DNA from: Aristolochia californica
Lineage: Eukaryota; Streptophyta; Magnoliopsida; Piperales; Aristolochiaceae
Assembly (NCBI GenBank): GCA_029961685.1
Contig: JARWKL010000006.1
Location: forward strand, 1,798,001-1,862,000
Reading direction: 5' to 3'
Length of the DNA stretch: 64,000 bases
Shown: positions 23,601 to 37,216 of the stretch, piece by piece
How positions within the stretch are numbered: position 1 is the first letter of the stretch
How the letters are laid out: each line of letters starts with the position of its first letter
Program-made: the position numbers and the translations under genes
The notes under the pieces: model-generated
What the model was told of the DNA's origin: nothing
The model's database searches: none
What the model saw: only the letters and a program-made list of their open reading frames with translations

Positions 23601-24115
23601 TTTAGCTTAAATAGTATCCAATTTGACGACTGGAAGGGAACAGCAGGAAGACGATTTAAGTGCTAAATCAATTCTGCCCACAAAGTCTTCTAACAGAGAG
23701 TTCAAAAAATATCAAATCTGAACAGAAAACTATATTGAGGTAATCTAATTGCCTTGTGGCTTTTGATGTACACCAAGTATCAGCTCAGAGTTGATATCAT
23801 CTTTTTATCGGGAAATAGAGGGAGCTTGAAACCAATAATATTTATCTTTTTCCCGATTCATAACAGAACTAGGATTTCTGCTGTCTCCATTCTCATCTGC
23901 TGTTTGCTCAAATATCTTTGCAGGCCTTGTGTAAATATGCAAGCGGGGTCAATCCTATAACAGGGGTGAGCACTAGAACCAGCCTCGGTTGTGGAAATAG
24001 CAGACGAAGTGCCTATGGTACTCCATCCTCCCCGCTGCTAAGTGCACCACCACAAAAGCTGCTTGATAAAGATGGATTTTGTGACCAAGGCACTGGCCTT
24101 TGTGATGCAAAGTGA
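20639..24115 (+). CDS. TL17: thylakoid lumen pentapeptide-repeat protein, TL17.4-like
   Basis: Seven exons (20639-20789, 20897-21059, 21150-21179, 21472-21578, 22992-23026, 23164-23292, 23924-24115) encode 268 residues. Residues 1 to about 50 are Ser/Thr-rich and look like a chloroplast transit peptide. A hydrophobic lumen-targeting segment follows (LISTALAATVISF) with a processing site near PAIA-D. No twin arginine precedes it, which hints at the Sec route. Mature DLNKFEADQRGEFGIGSAA leads into pentapeptide repeats of the A(D/N)LXX kind, for example ANFTSADMRESDFSG, ANLSNAVLARS and SDLGGAVINGADFSDAV. A cysteine-bearing C-terminal tail holds SLGCGNSRR and FCDQGTGLCDAK. The family (Arabidopsis At5g53490) is soluble in the thylakoid lumen; its exact function is not settled. 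The gene is tail to tail with GOS12 and has a retrotransposon at its 5' side. All exon joins keep frame. Confidence 0.94.
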
Positions 24116-24294
24116 TCCACAGTCCACTGCAGACCAAGAGCCCGTAATTTTGATTCCTTGTACATCAATGCCTAATATGAAGTAAATAGTTGTTACTCGT
24201 AAATGAGAAGGACACTGAAAACAAAGAGCTAAAAACCCATTGCTGTTTTATTGCAAGTCTTGTACATTAGCTTTCCAATTCCATTTTTATGCTT

Positions 24295-27200
24295 TCACTT
24301 TGAGAGCCAGTAGAGGATTAAGAACAATGTGCATGCCGCAATGACTGCAGAGAGGATAAGTGTGTCTCTTGAACGCTTCCTTCTAATGGCACCTGCAAAT
24401 GCCAGATTGCAATGCATTGAAACATCAACTCCTGGTATGCGTAAATCTCTAAAATAAGCTGTATCAAGTGTGCAGGAGAAATGTACCTAAAAGGCCACGG
24501 ATGAAGGGAAATTTGTCACTCAACTGTTTGACTTTCCCTTGAACGTCTCCAAACAAGGTCCTCTGTGTGCCCAGGACAGCCCTCGTAGTCTGAGCTTGAC
24601 TAATTACATCATCTATCTGCACCATAATTTTGAAATTGGCACCATGAGAATAGAATGGGGAAAGTAATAACATGAAAAAAGCCAGCATGCTTTCATGGAG
24701 TCATTTCACAGATTCGGAGCACTGCAGTGATTATCAAGGCAACAATTGGGTTGAATTGAAACCAAAACTACCAATGCTTTAGGAAGTGAATACTAATCAT
24801 TTGTCTGTTATCACGAAAGAGCTCAACCGAACACATTTAACTGAACATAATAATCTATGAGGGCCTCATCATTATAATACTAAATTATCAAAACGATTAA
24901 ATCAGCTATCTGGCATGTTAGGTTAAAACAGCAAAGAACGAAATCAAAACAATGCAAGCCAAATTGTAAAAAAAAAAAAAATTTTAAAAAACCCACATTT
25001 GCATTATGTAATACAAACTTTCCCATTTAATACTAACTAGGAATCCCAAAAGTGTTTATGGCCGGATGGTTAGGAGGGAATGCCAACTTTAGGATACAAT
25101 GTTGGGTTCTATTGGCCACCTTCGCCTTGTTTTTGTCCCTATTTGGGACCTTGTGTTCTTTCACTTTCTCTTTGAATAAAAAGCATCACTTTAACAAAAA
25201 AAAAATGAAACATGAAAACTTAAGCAGGCAATAAATGAGCTAATACAACAGTCTCATTGCATGGAAGAAATTTTAAGAGGAAATGGCAGGTACATGTTGT
25301 ACTCATATTCAAGAAAATAGATGTAGGTACAATAACCACTAGTAGGTCAACCTAATAACTCGCCTAATGGAATTAGAGAGAGTATCAGAGAAGGGGTGAA
25401 GTTAGAATGCCATGATATCAAAATATCAGCTTTATTCTATGTCCAGGAGATCAAATTTTGAGGCTACATCTAATGCAAACCGTCTTAAGTAAAACATCAA
25501 GGAAGAGAAATAACTACAGTGGTCATTGCTGATTTAGGGAAAGTATGTCACATAGTAGGAAGTCAATTTCGCTAAGTGCATGAATGAGCACATCATAACT
25601 AGATCAGAATAATGGATGATATACACGATTTTTTTTTTTTTTAAAGGAAGAGATACAAGTCTTCTCACAATCACTGTAAAGAGCCTAAATTTAGGCGCCT
25701 TTATCTTTGCTGTTACCATGAATATACTTATGCTCCTCACTCTAGATACATCAATTGGTTTGCCTTGTTAACAAATGATAAGCAAAGGTTCACAGAAGCG
25801 TGTTGAGTTCAAATTGAATGCAAGTGATACCCAAAGTGACAATTACCAAGCTTGATCAAGAAAAAGGATGCAGAGAAATTGAAGACAATGTAATATTAAG
25901 GATATATTGACGATTGACAGGGGTAGAGAGATCAGTAACTGTGTGACAGAAGATGAGGGAGACGAAGATGAGAATGCAGAGATGGATATACAGGAAAATC
26001 GGAAGGTAATCAGAAATGAATGTGCTATTAGTTTTTATTTTTCTTTTGTGGTATTTCCACTCCTACTTTTAAAAGCAGCCATGGATGAAAAGACTTGACC
26101 CTGAGACTTCCACACATTAAAACCACCCAATGTGACCATTGAGTCCTAGCCTAAACAACAGAAGAAAAAGTTGTTGAAGATAAAAAAAAAAAAAAAAAAC
26201 AAAGAAGTTTGAGATAATTTCAGTGTTCAATGGAGACTGAGAAGCATACTGATTAGAAGCCTTTTTCTGTTTTAAATGCTGAAATTATTTTACTAGCAAA
26301 ACACCAAAAAATTAAGGGACGCAAATGCCACCCAGGAAAGACTAATACAGATACAATCAGAAAAACTTTGGTCCTTCCACAACAAGACATTGCTTGGAGA
26401 GACACCTTCTTTAGCAACAGAGTAGGCTGAAGAATTAGAATATCAGGGAAATTTACTCCATGGAACGGTATGAGATAAGGGATGTTTCAACTTTCTTAAG
26501 AAGTGCTCTAGTCTCTAAGAGAAAATAAAGTCTTCCACATGGAACTGTGCACTGTCCAGAAGACATCACATGCACAGAACTTTTATCCTCTCCTTCACCT
26601 CATGTAAAAGTCACAAAGAGATGAAGAGGGGTACCTCATGAGTTTCACCAAGGTTGTGATCCAAAACCATCTAATTTCCTCTGCTCTTCCTCTTTGATCT
26701 GATATGTGGTAGTCAAAGGCCAGCTGAAAATCCTCAGAAAAACTTCCGCAAGGGAGATGTGACAATCCAGGATCTAGCCAGAATTTAATTCTGAACTCCT
26801 GATCTTACGACTTTAAGGCTGTCATCCTTTGTTTCAGTTGACAAAAGCCTTCCAAATTGGAGAAATGGGGTCTGTGTATTAGTTGAAGGCAACCTCACTG
26901 CCTTGAGGATAAAAGTACAATATGGTCATAACTTTTTCTCCAAGCAGCATTCTTTTTTATGACATATCCCCATAGCCACTTTCTTAAGAGGCCGATTCAT
27001 TGTATAACACTTTTTAGCACAAGGTCACATAGCTTCTTTCAGATACAAACATGCTTTGAACCCTCAAAGCACATTTTCTGCCATCATTGCCCCCATGACA
27101 CAATTATCTCCATTCAACAGCCATGATCTGATTCACCACACAACTGGACTTCAGAGATGCAAAAGAAAATAAATTGATAACCTGACAATAGCAGAAGCAT

Positions 27201-30100
27201 GTCCCCTCCTGCAAAAGATAAGAATGTCCCCTTTTCAGGTGGCAAACCCTGGCTCAGACCCTTTTAAATAAAGAGGGAAAGTTTGCCAGCTAACACCCAA
27301 AACATTTGCTCCAACAGGTTGCTTGGAACTATTTTTTCCCCAAGAAGAGCAGGTTTGGACAATCCAGCTTTTGCCAAGAGATTAGAATGATGAGCGTCAG
27401 GAGGGTTTAGTTTTGACAGTTTGATGGATGGATCCTTCTGTAAAGCAAATGGTTATCACTGAACTGAAGGATGAGATTTTTAAAAGAGAACCTGTTGAGC
27501 AAAGGCCATTGATTCAACCCCAATTTGAAGGATGTTGTCAAAGTTGGTTGAGGGACTGCCAACATACACAGAAAACTAAACATGATGGGGATGAAGTGCT
27601 AGGAAAGACTTCAGGAAGGTCAGCCTATTGATTGAACCAGTAGCTGATTGATCAGAATGGAGTACAATAACTCTAGCTGAACAGATAATAGTTTGGATGA
27701 TGCTCTGAGGACAATGGATACAAGGAAACACATGGCTATATCCTTTCATAGTTGAAACATCTCATACAAAATTCAAGATATAATGTGAATTTGAAGAAGT
27801 TATTACTTTTCTAACAGTTTAAGCACACTAGTTCAGAAAGTACTAATGTCAGTGTGATGATTCCATGTAGACAAGTTCTAGTTACAGATATTTGACACAC
27901 TATTCTTCAGCATCAAGATTCTAGAGGCAGACAGCACAGTGACATAAAGAGGTCAAACAAGTAGGATCAGGTGGCTCCTTGTTTCATTTTCAGGATTTAC
28001 AAGACAGATTACATAAATCTTCAGGAAGTTGAATAAAAGGGGTTCCCAGTGGAGAAACAAATACACTTATGTAAACCTTCAAACGCTCTGACAATAGCTA
28101 TTGGAAACACTTGTGCAGAGTAAGAAACCCCCCTTTTTTTTTTAATGAAGTGTAAGAAACCCATTACTGAATTAAAATGAAACTCATCACATAAGATAAC
28201 ATACTAAAAATTTATTTAACTCATTTCAACTAGTTTGAAACTCGAAACTCAAATTTGAAAACACTATTAAAAAAACCTTGGGATATGAGTCTTTCTCAAT
28301 GAAAAGAAAGTACCAGGTCAAACTAAGAATAAAAATCCAAAGGTACAGGTCCAAATCAATGGGTGAGTTAATTCAAAACCATTAACAATAAAATACTCCT
28401 ATAAAATATATAACTTTTCTCTGCACTTGTTAAAAACTTTTAATTATTTTTTGTCATTAAATATGCAACCTAATTTCCTGTTTGTCTCTTACAATGGTTT
28501 CTTCAAAGTTTAAATTTAATTTCAAAGCTGAAGAAAGGATGAAGGAGGGAGTTGCATTGAGTAGGTTGATATATGACTCTTTTCCTCTTCAGATACATGT
28601 TAGGTCATAGAAATGATAGGTTAAGATTGAGGAGAGGATTTTACGTAGCAAAGCCCCAACAAATTTGATGAACTCTTCCCACTCCTCCTTTCTCTTTGAT
28701 GAACTCTTTCTTCAAAGCAAGAAGAACAAGACAACCAAAACAATTGTATGAGGACAAGAATGGATACAAACAGACGTGTTCAAACTGCAGTAATCCTATG
28801 ACTAATGCTCAGGGGGGTACTAAAAAGTTCAGGAGGTGATGCTTAATGCTCATTTATTTACGAGTTTGCACGTTTTAGTTTTCAAGTCAAGGAATGCGAA
28901 CATGAAAATATTCTTAATTATTAATACATAATTAAGATGTACGGCAGGTACCTTTTATTTGAATTGGACTGCAGTTCAAAATTGTACTTTTTGGCTTAAA
29001 ACAGCAGGATTTTAAACTCGTTCATCTTACAGCAACATCTACATCTATTGAGTCAATTCTATGTAACTAAAAATGAAGTATTAAACATTTAGAAGAGACC
29101 AAAGTTAAAAGCAAACAAGGGCTGCCATGCATGATAGAAATGTAATCTTACGTGTACTATGCTCCCATGTATTGCAGCACGCTCTCGTAACAACTGCATT
29201 CGAGGTGACAAACTCCCAGATGCCTAATGGGAAGCAAAGAGCAAGAGATTATTTTAAGAAAGAGAGAACATTCAAATGAAAGACTGCAAAGTTGGGCAGG
29301 CAGTCAAATCTTCGCTCACCTTGTATTCACTTATATCATCTCTGACAGAAGTGAGAAGCTCAGCGTGCTCCCTCATGGAGTTTATATTCCCTTTTTTTCT
29401 TCTAAATTCCTAATATCATGCTCGTCGATCAATTCAGCAAAACCATAAATGATAAAAGAGCAACTTTTGAAAGTAAAAACATATTAAACGATGCTAGACT
29501 GAGCAAAACCAAAATTAAATTGCTCAACCTGGGTATACTCATGAAGTATGTCCCGGTGCCTAGCTAGCTTCTGTGCGACGGACGTAGTAGGAGCCGCAGA
29601 CGCAGCACAGCGGCTCAAGGCATCATTAATGTCTAGTAGCTTCTCCAGAAGGGATTGAATTTCCATTTCCATGGACTTCCACGATCTGCTTGATCCAACT
29701 GTGGGTGACCCAGTATCTGCATCACCCCAACCCAGACATGAAAACTCTGATCACCATCCCCCACATCAATATTCAAATTGTTCCTCAATGTCAATAACAA
29801 ACCACCAGTCACAGAATGAGACACAGTAGACCAGCAATTACTCCTAGACAATGAACACTTGGATCTACATTTCTCTCATTATCCCGGTACGGATGACCCA
29901 AATCTAAGTAGAACTGCGAAAACTTCTTACATATTGCAATTAGGCAAGAGAGGGAAAGAGCAGTTACCTCCTTGAGTGAATCTGCCGCCGAGTTTAGCGT
30001 AGGAAGAGAGCTTGACATCGAGATCCCCCTCGATCTTCCTGGCTTCTTTTCTCAATTCCTCCCAGCCGGCCTCTTGAAGCTCAAGACTCGGATCCACCAT
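24295..30100 (-). CDS. GOS12: Golgi Qb-SNARE GOS12 (Golgi SNAP receptor complex member 1)
   Basis: Six coding exons (30100-29968, 29716-29529, 29409-29320, 29223-29152, 24616-24487, 24392-24295) give 236 residues. The N-terminus LELQEAGWEELRKEARKIEG and the block MEIQSLLEKLLDINDALSRC match the GOS12 branch and not GOS11. The SNARE helix covers about residues 150-205 with IDDVISQAQTTRAVLGTQR. The protein ends in a single C-terminal anchor, LILSAVIAACTLFLILYWLSK in sense, after a basic IRRKRSR stretch, as expected of a tail-anchored SNARE. GOS-type SNAREs act in vesicle fusion at and within the Golgi. Intron 4 is about 4.5 kb, far longer than the others. The stop lies 179 bp from the stop of the convergent lumen gene. 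Confidence 0.95.
24617..29151 (-). other. GOS12 intron 4, 4.5 kb, no nested gene seen
   Basis: Many short frames occur on both strands but none resembles a protein. A possible retroposon tail lies at about 25060-25210. Poly-A and poly-T tracts (24967-24980, 25630-25642, 26181-26199) are frequent. I see nothing else that I can name. Confidence 0.6.
25060..25210 (+). repeat. possible 3' end of a non-LTR retroposon
   Basis: A T- and G-rich stretch with TTTTTGTCCCTATTTGGGAC and AATAAAAAG is followed after a few bases by an A-run. This looks like the 3' tail of a 5'-truncated LINE copy. No reverse transcriptase sequence or clear target-site duplication is present, so the call is tentative. Confidence 0.28.
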
Positions 30101-31278
30101 TTTGGCAGAAGACCTCGATTCAGCTTTCCAGTAACAAGAGACTATCTAATTAAAAGTTGAGTTACTTCTTTGGCTTTGAGATTCCCATAGTTAAAACGCC
30201 ATCAAGACCTCTTCCCATCCCTCTTCCTCGCCAGTTGAGGAGTAAACGAAGATCTATCTACCTTTTGAATACGATATATGCTGAATATAATCTGTCTCAG
30301 AATTTTCAGAAGATTGCCGAGAGCAAGTGTTGATTTGAAGCCAACCTCTTACTCTGAATTAGATATAACTGCATATGAAACATAAATGGTGCTCTTCACG
30401 CTACTTCATTACCCTGTAAATCTGTAAAAAGCGAACCAGGTTAACTGGTTTTCCCCTTTTGAGTTTTATCTTTGTCAAAATCTGAAAAGGAGACTTGAGT
30501 CAACGGACTAGGCCAATCTGTGTTTGATATGTAATAACAAGTTAAACTCAACTGATTATTAACACCTTACAGAAAAATTCAATTCTCTGTTGATGCAGGA
30601 GTAAACATCATTGAAATTTGTATTGATTCATCTTAGGAAATGAATCGGTATATTGGAAACAAAATGTCGATATATATTGTTAAATTTTTACTTAAAAAAA
30701 TGGAAAATGAGTTACTTTTTTATTAGGTAGTGTATTTTATTAATAAATTAAGATAAACTATAGTTTAGTCTAAATTAATATAATAATTACGAGTTAAGAT
30801 TAAATTATTAATTATATTAATTATAAAATATAGAATACTCAAACAAAAATATTTATTTTTATAATCTCTACATTCTTCTTAAAATTCTCACTTTAATAAT
30901 AAAAAAAATTCTCCTGAGTCAAGCTTGTGCAAGTCTGTTGCATACAAAATAAAAAAAATAAAAAAATAAAACAAATGTAAATCAGCACCTCTAAATGCCT
31001 GGAACATATTAAACAAATTTGCTATAAAATAGACAGACGGTGTAAAGCACCACCCAAGGCTAATGAATAAGTTATTAACAAATTGGTAAGGACTTGTATA
31101 CTCTATATATTCACTGAGAGCTATACAGAGACTACATAAAATCCTCCACTGGCCATTAGTAGGAAAAAACGGGATCAGAGAGGCGACTCTTTTTTAGCCC
31201 ACCAGAACAGTGGTCAGTGGTCACCCTTCTTAACTGCACCATCTCCATTTTATTTGTCAGGGGCTTAGAACTAGAGTA

Positions 31279-34092
31279 CTACGTGCTTTTATTATGTAAA
31301 GACGCTGACTGCTCCGTCATATGAGCACCAGTTAACTTCATCCATCTTGCGAGGGACCTGAGAAACTCCATAACCTGCAATAAGCCAGATTGCCAACCTC
31401 GAACTTGTTAAATGAGAAAGGACCCAAAGAATGATCACTGTGGACAAAACAAAACTTTTCTTTCAAGTTCTATACCTCAGAAGGGTCCTTGAGGGAGTAA
31501 AAGGCATTGGTTTCTTTGGGCCTAGTCGACACTAAAATCCCATATCCTTTGTTGCTTTCACGCAACACCTGGTTTGTCACATGCAAACATGTCATTACAG
31601 CAAAATCCAATGAACATTCTACTTTTTGAGTAAAATTTATTGTCATTGAATAAACATATGAACTGTGCCATTTCTTTGTACCTTAAAAGCATCTTCATCG
31701 GTGCAATCATCTCCAACATAGATCGGGAGTACATCATCCGAATTACTAAGCCCTTCACAATTTTGGAAAAACAAAAGTGCAAATATCAGGAATCTGCCAA
31801 GTACTAATGTACCCCATGTTGAGACAGAAAAAAAGGCAACTAACCAAGAGACTCGAGCAAAAATTCAAGGGCTTTTCCCTTGTTCCAATCAATCACGGGA
31901 CGGACCTCTAAAACCTAAATAGAATCAGAAGAACATATTAGATGGTAAGCTCATGACTTCCTCTCAGATGGTATTATTGGGAAAATAAGCTCTCTTAACT
32001 AGAAATATTACCTTCCTGCCATGTGTTAATCGCAACCTAGGGTAGCCCTTAAGAATATCATGAACAACTTGCGCAATTGTGGTCCAATGCTGTGACACAA
32101 AACCATAAACATATATCATAAATGGAACAAATCCCTGAAAAACAGCAACAACTTGAAAAGAAAACAATCTTGCAACATTCATCTCTTATAAAGATTTACC
32201 TGTTCGTCTACGTTCCTGTAATGTACAGAGACACAAAACTTATTGTTCTCAACTTTTGAACCTTTAATATCTTTAGTATTCTCGATAAGGGACCTAAAAA
32301 CCTGAGACAAGTTAAAAGGACAATGAGCACAACGATATGGTCTGAAAGTGAACAGAGTTTTCTCCAAGAGTTGTTGTAATATACCTCATCGATCATGGGT
32401 AAGAATTCACTAGCAGGTTGGAATAGATTTACTTCCTTCCCCTGCAGAGCATTATGAAGAGATCAGTGATACTGAATTGACAAAACTTCAGACTTCAAGT
32501 TTAATAAGATGACAGTAGGAATATCTGTTTATAATATAAGTAAAACAAGAAAAACAACTAGTCTGAATTAATTAAGGGTTATATATCCTGTACTTCCTGT
32601 CCAAGGACTGATAATATAATCCTCAGTAACAACAACTTGCATTGAGATCAGATGCAGATCATACAACAACAGTTGAAGAATGAGAGACCCTTATGCTTTG
32701 TTTTTTACACATACTTCCTGCAACAAATAGAACATGCATGCAATTCTCACCTGCTTGTCAGTAGACCTAAGGCAGTCTGGGTGCTCGTTAATGGAAGTTG
32801 AATGAGTCACAGGGCCCATTATGTCCATTCCATGACTACCAGCATAGTAGAGCTCTGTTAATCCCACAAATTCATAAACCTGGGAAAAGATGTAATAAGA
32901 TACATTAGTTAAAACCTAGCGATTAGTCCCATAACCCATAAGATAAAAAATCATGTAACTTAAAGACGAATCTCATCGAAGTACAATTTGGAACTACCTT
33001 GTCTCGGCTTCTTCCACTTATAATAGCAGTTGGGAAATACTTGGCAACATTTTTCACAGCAGCACGCATCTGGCAAAAATTGTAATTATCCCTCATATGA
33101 GAAATATTCTGAGGTGCATATTTCGTAATACAAGAGAACCAATGTGTCATGAGAGTTCGAGTTTACCTGATTAGACATAAAAGCACGTTCAGGATCATCT
33201 ACAATTGGGGATAGTGTTCCATCATAATCCAAAAACAACGCTATACGCTTGCCTTTTGCAAAATTTGTGATTTGCTCAAATGACTTCACAGCGGATGGAT
33301 GCTTGAGCTGCATTAGATTCAGAAAGGTGTCATAAAAAGTCATTGAAGACAAAAGTTCATCCAAGACGCAAGACCAAGATTTGGACTGTCACTAGTCAAG
33401 GCTGTGGAAGATAAAGCATTGGGATCTTTGGGTCACAGAGCCTTATCCCACTAAATCAAATATGTATGTTATGGATCATGTTCTGGTTTAATAAGACAAG
33501 AAGCTTGTGGAGAACATGAATTAATATCCTCTCACTAACAACCAATAAGTTTGACAAGTTCACCTAATTGTGTACAGTATTCTAGATTTCACACATTCGT
33601 ATATGCTTGAACATATTCAAGCAATTGCCCAATGAACATGTTTCTATCCAGATCACAACTTTGTCATTACAGTGGTATTAAATTGTGAAACCAAATATCT
33701 GACAAGTGATTAAACAAGACAGTATTAGATAGCAAGTCTCATTGACAGCTTTTTCCGAGATAAACAAGATTACTAGATATAAATAAACTTACCACCCAAG
33801 AATTGTAAGCAGCTTTTTCATCTGAACCCGAGTCAAAATTGCTCTCCTTGCTCAATTTCTTACGAGGGGGTGATGAGGATTGCATGGCATCCAGCCAACT
33901 ACTAGCACGGAAATCATCAAGCTTGCTAGGTATAGCCTTTCTCCTGGGAATTGTTAAGTACAGCCCAGAAGAAAACACTGTTGCCGCAGGGGCAGAGCAT
34001 GAAAACAGACTAGAATGAATCCCAAGTCTTGACTTGTTGATAGGAACAGGTTCAGTAAGGACAGGTGCAGCATGGTTAGACTTTAGGTCCAT
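31279..34092 (-). CDS. TPP: trehalose-6-phosphate phosphatase
   Basis: Eleven coding exons (34092-33793, 33307-33167, 33069-32998, 32879-32751, 32441-32385, 32301-32200, 32089-32012, 31914-31845, 31752-31682, 31568-31476, 31374-31279) encode 402 residues with every join in frame. The enzyme removes phosphate from trehalose 6-phosphate to give trehalose. HAD-superfamily motifs are intact: LDYDGT with nucleophile D127 and D129, IISGRSRDK at 163-171, GSHGMD near 185-190, and [10 protein letters not shown] with the metal-binding acids near 331-337. The divergent first 100 residues start [20 protein letters not shown], as in many plant TPPs. I chose the ATG at 34092 for that reason; an upstream in-frame ATG at 34128 gives an unconserved extension. 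A non-coding first exon lies about 3 kb upstream. The exact TPP paralogue (A to J) cannot be assigned. Confidence 0.95.
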
Positions 34093-34661
34093 TGGATCCA
34101 GTTTATTTGCTAACCTTAAGGCCAACAATAATAGTTAAGTTGCCTGAAAGTGATCAGAACCCAAGTGTATTGTTCACAACGTCTCCACTATCTAACCAAC
34201 TCTTTTATCAATGAAAAACCACCTCTTCAGAGTTTTCTTGTCAGTGCTGTTATGCGAGCAGCCCATCAAGCATAGATATCCTGAAAACTGAACAGATGAA
34301 TCTTGTCTTACAACCAAATTGTACGTGAAATATAGTGAAATTCAGTCAGAATTAAGTATGCACTGAAGCAGTTTAAGATCTAGCTAAATACCTTGTCATC
34401 TCCAAAACTATACTGCATTTATAGCTGAGATCTAGGCATTTGGATGCAAATACATGACACCAGAGAAAAATAAGATTGCAAATTCACAATCTCCTTACTC
34501 CACTACTCTGCATGGAAGAAAATATAAATGAGAAGTTGAAAAGTCCAGATTGGCAGTTAAGTGTAATAGCAATATGGAAAGAGGATTCAACAGAAAATTT
34601 TTCTCAATTGATGGAAACATGAAATGTCAGCAAAAATAGAAATTGCTCTAGCCAAAAGATG

Positions 34662-34938
34662 TTTCTTATTCAAATCAGTGTCGCAGACACCTGCAAACTA
34701 ATTCAATTAATTATATCATTAATTGTTAACGGGTAAAAAGATTAGCTTTATCAAGAGTAGATGTGATTTTGTCCATGCAAAGATCATCCATGTGCACATT
34801 TTCTTATTCAAATCAGTGTCGCAGACACCTGCAAACTATTTCAATTAATTATACCATTAATTGTTACTGTGTAAAAAGATTAGCTTTATCAAGAGTAGAT
34901 GTCATTTTGTCCAAGTAATAAGGTCATCCATGTGCACA
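34662..34938. repeat. tandem duplication of 138 bp in TPP 5' UTR intron
   Basis: Two adjacent copies (34662-34799 and 34800-34938) both begin TTTCTTATTCAAATCAGTGT and end in ATGTGCACA. They differ by scattered substitutions and a small indel near the end. They lie in the non-coding interval between the TPP start codon and its upstream leader exon. Confidence 0.9.
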
Positions 34939-37216
34939 GCAAACAAGTGAAAGTGTAATTATACTAAATACCAAAAAAAAAAAAGAAGCTTTGATTTTCA
35001 ATACACAAGCATCCATAAAGTGAAGATTGTATGTGTTTCATTTCTGAAGTACAGAACTTCTTTAATGAAAATTACTCCAGCTACACCATTTTTTAACTAC
35101 ATTACACTAAATGCTCCCTGCAAGAGTACAGGTGAAAGAGATATATCAAAGATAGAATTTGGAAAGCATAGCAGCTCAAAAACCAATAACAGCTAAATCT
35201 AGACTCATTGAAGTCACCAAAGGTGTTTGTAATAACATCCAGTTTTATTTTTATTTTTATTTTTCGACTGTTGATTAGACTTGCTTCACCTTTTCTCTAG
35301 GTGAGAGACTTCAACCAGAGACCTCACAGTATAAACCCCTCATGTAGCCATTGAGTCACGCGATATAAATAAGCAATTACAGTTGGTTTACTAACAGTGA
35401 AAATTGAATGGTGCATTTAAACACGCGGCAATTAGACTCAAATTTCCACTTCAAGTGGGCATTCCAGCATAATTGTAGGATGCTTGGTGGACTAACAGTG
35501 TAAGTAACACAGGCTGTGCCATTTGGCAAAAGTCTCTCTTTTCAAGAAGGGCATTATCTTGCCAGCCACTCACAATTAATTTAACCAACACTTAAGATTA
35601 AAAGCTTTCTCAGTAGAAAAGTATTCTCATCTTGGCTTGAAGGTCTTAGGGCCCGACTATTAAATGTTGGAGACAGAATAATCACTGGGCATCTCTCACA
35701 AGCTCTCTAGAGGTATAGTTAGGTTTGGTACCAGTTCTTAAAAGCTAGTTATTGACAGAATGACAGCCAACTCATAATAGTATGGACCCTGCACAGACAC
35801 CGCTTCTTCTCCTTCTCATTCAGCTTATAAAATCTCGATAAGAAAATAAAAAGTTAGAAGCAATAGGATAAATAAAAACAAATGATTATGTTGTTTATAT
35901 GGCAAGTATATTAAATAAGTGGTCATGCCAATTATTATATCAAACAACTTGCACAAGTTGGGAGTTCCCTAAACAGATAAAATCATCCAAAAAAAGGAAA
36001 ATGTAAATTTGTCTAAATTAGTCCATAGAAGAAATTTTAGCACTGACCGACACATATGAGTTCAGATTTGACATACGCACTAAGCAGATCTCACCCCCTA
36101 TATCGCCAAAAAAGGCTGTAGTTCTTTGTTTACAGACAGAATAATTAAAAGCAAATCATAAAGTACATGAAAAAATACTAAAAAGAAAAAGGACTAAATC
36201 TTTCTACTATAAATGTAAATCTAAATTAAAAAGGAGAGAAAAGGAAAAAGGAAGAAGGAGACTGAGGTGAGTAATTTCCTTCAAGCTTTATGGTAAAGCT
36301 TAATTCTTTTAGACAATACTAGAGTTTTTTAAAATATTTAGTTATCACCATAAAGGCATAAGTACATATTCAGCTAATAGATCATCACGCATACGATATA
36401 AAAAGTTCATTCATAAAACCAAAATAAATTAAATTTGTCACATATGAACTAGAAACACATCAAATGAACTTTTTAATCGCACTACTCATTGTTCCAGAAA
36501 AGTCGTTTTAAATTAATCGTTGCCAGTTACTCCGAAAAGAAATCAGAAAAAACTCGTTTCATATTGCTGAACAAGACAGAGATTTTGATTCGCCGTCAAA
36601 CATCATTTGTCGGACAGTAGCATCATGGACAAAAGAAATAAAATAACATGATACCAACGGACAGACGGTGTGGAGCTATCGCCTCGAAGGATTAGAAACT
36701 GATGTCAGCAATAGTTGTATACAGTGAAAATTTACCGTGACTCTAACTAAACAGTCAAACTGACACGAGATTTTCCAACAATAAAATAATACATCCGGAG
36801 AGAAAAGCCTGGATCTCATGACTCAGTCAACAGAAAACTACAACTCCCAGGAGAAAGCTCCATGGCGGATTTCCCCACAAGAAAGCTCTCACGGAGACGA
36901 TTCGAAAGGTCCGGTACCCCCTCGGGCTATTCATTTTCGACAACACAAAGCTCTACGGTTCAGAAACGACGAAGCATTTCATGCCGAGGATCGCATGAAA
37001 GCACCGTCAAGCAAGAGAGTATCGGATTTAAAAAAAAAAAAAAAAACAGAAAGTTAATAATCTATCAAATTTTAGAAAGGAGATGTCGGAAGATTAAAGA
37101 ACAGTTTGCATCACGAAGGAACATGCGTGCAACAACGTTTCCTCCGTCGAGTTTCAAGAGCATTGCAGACAAACCTCCGAAACATAAAAACGAGAGAGAA
37201 AGAAATCATGCAATAC

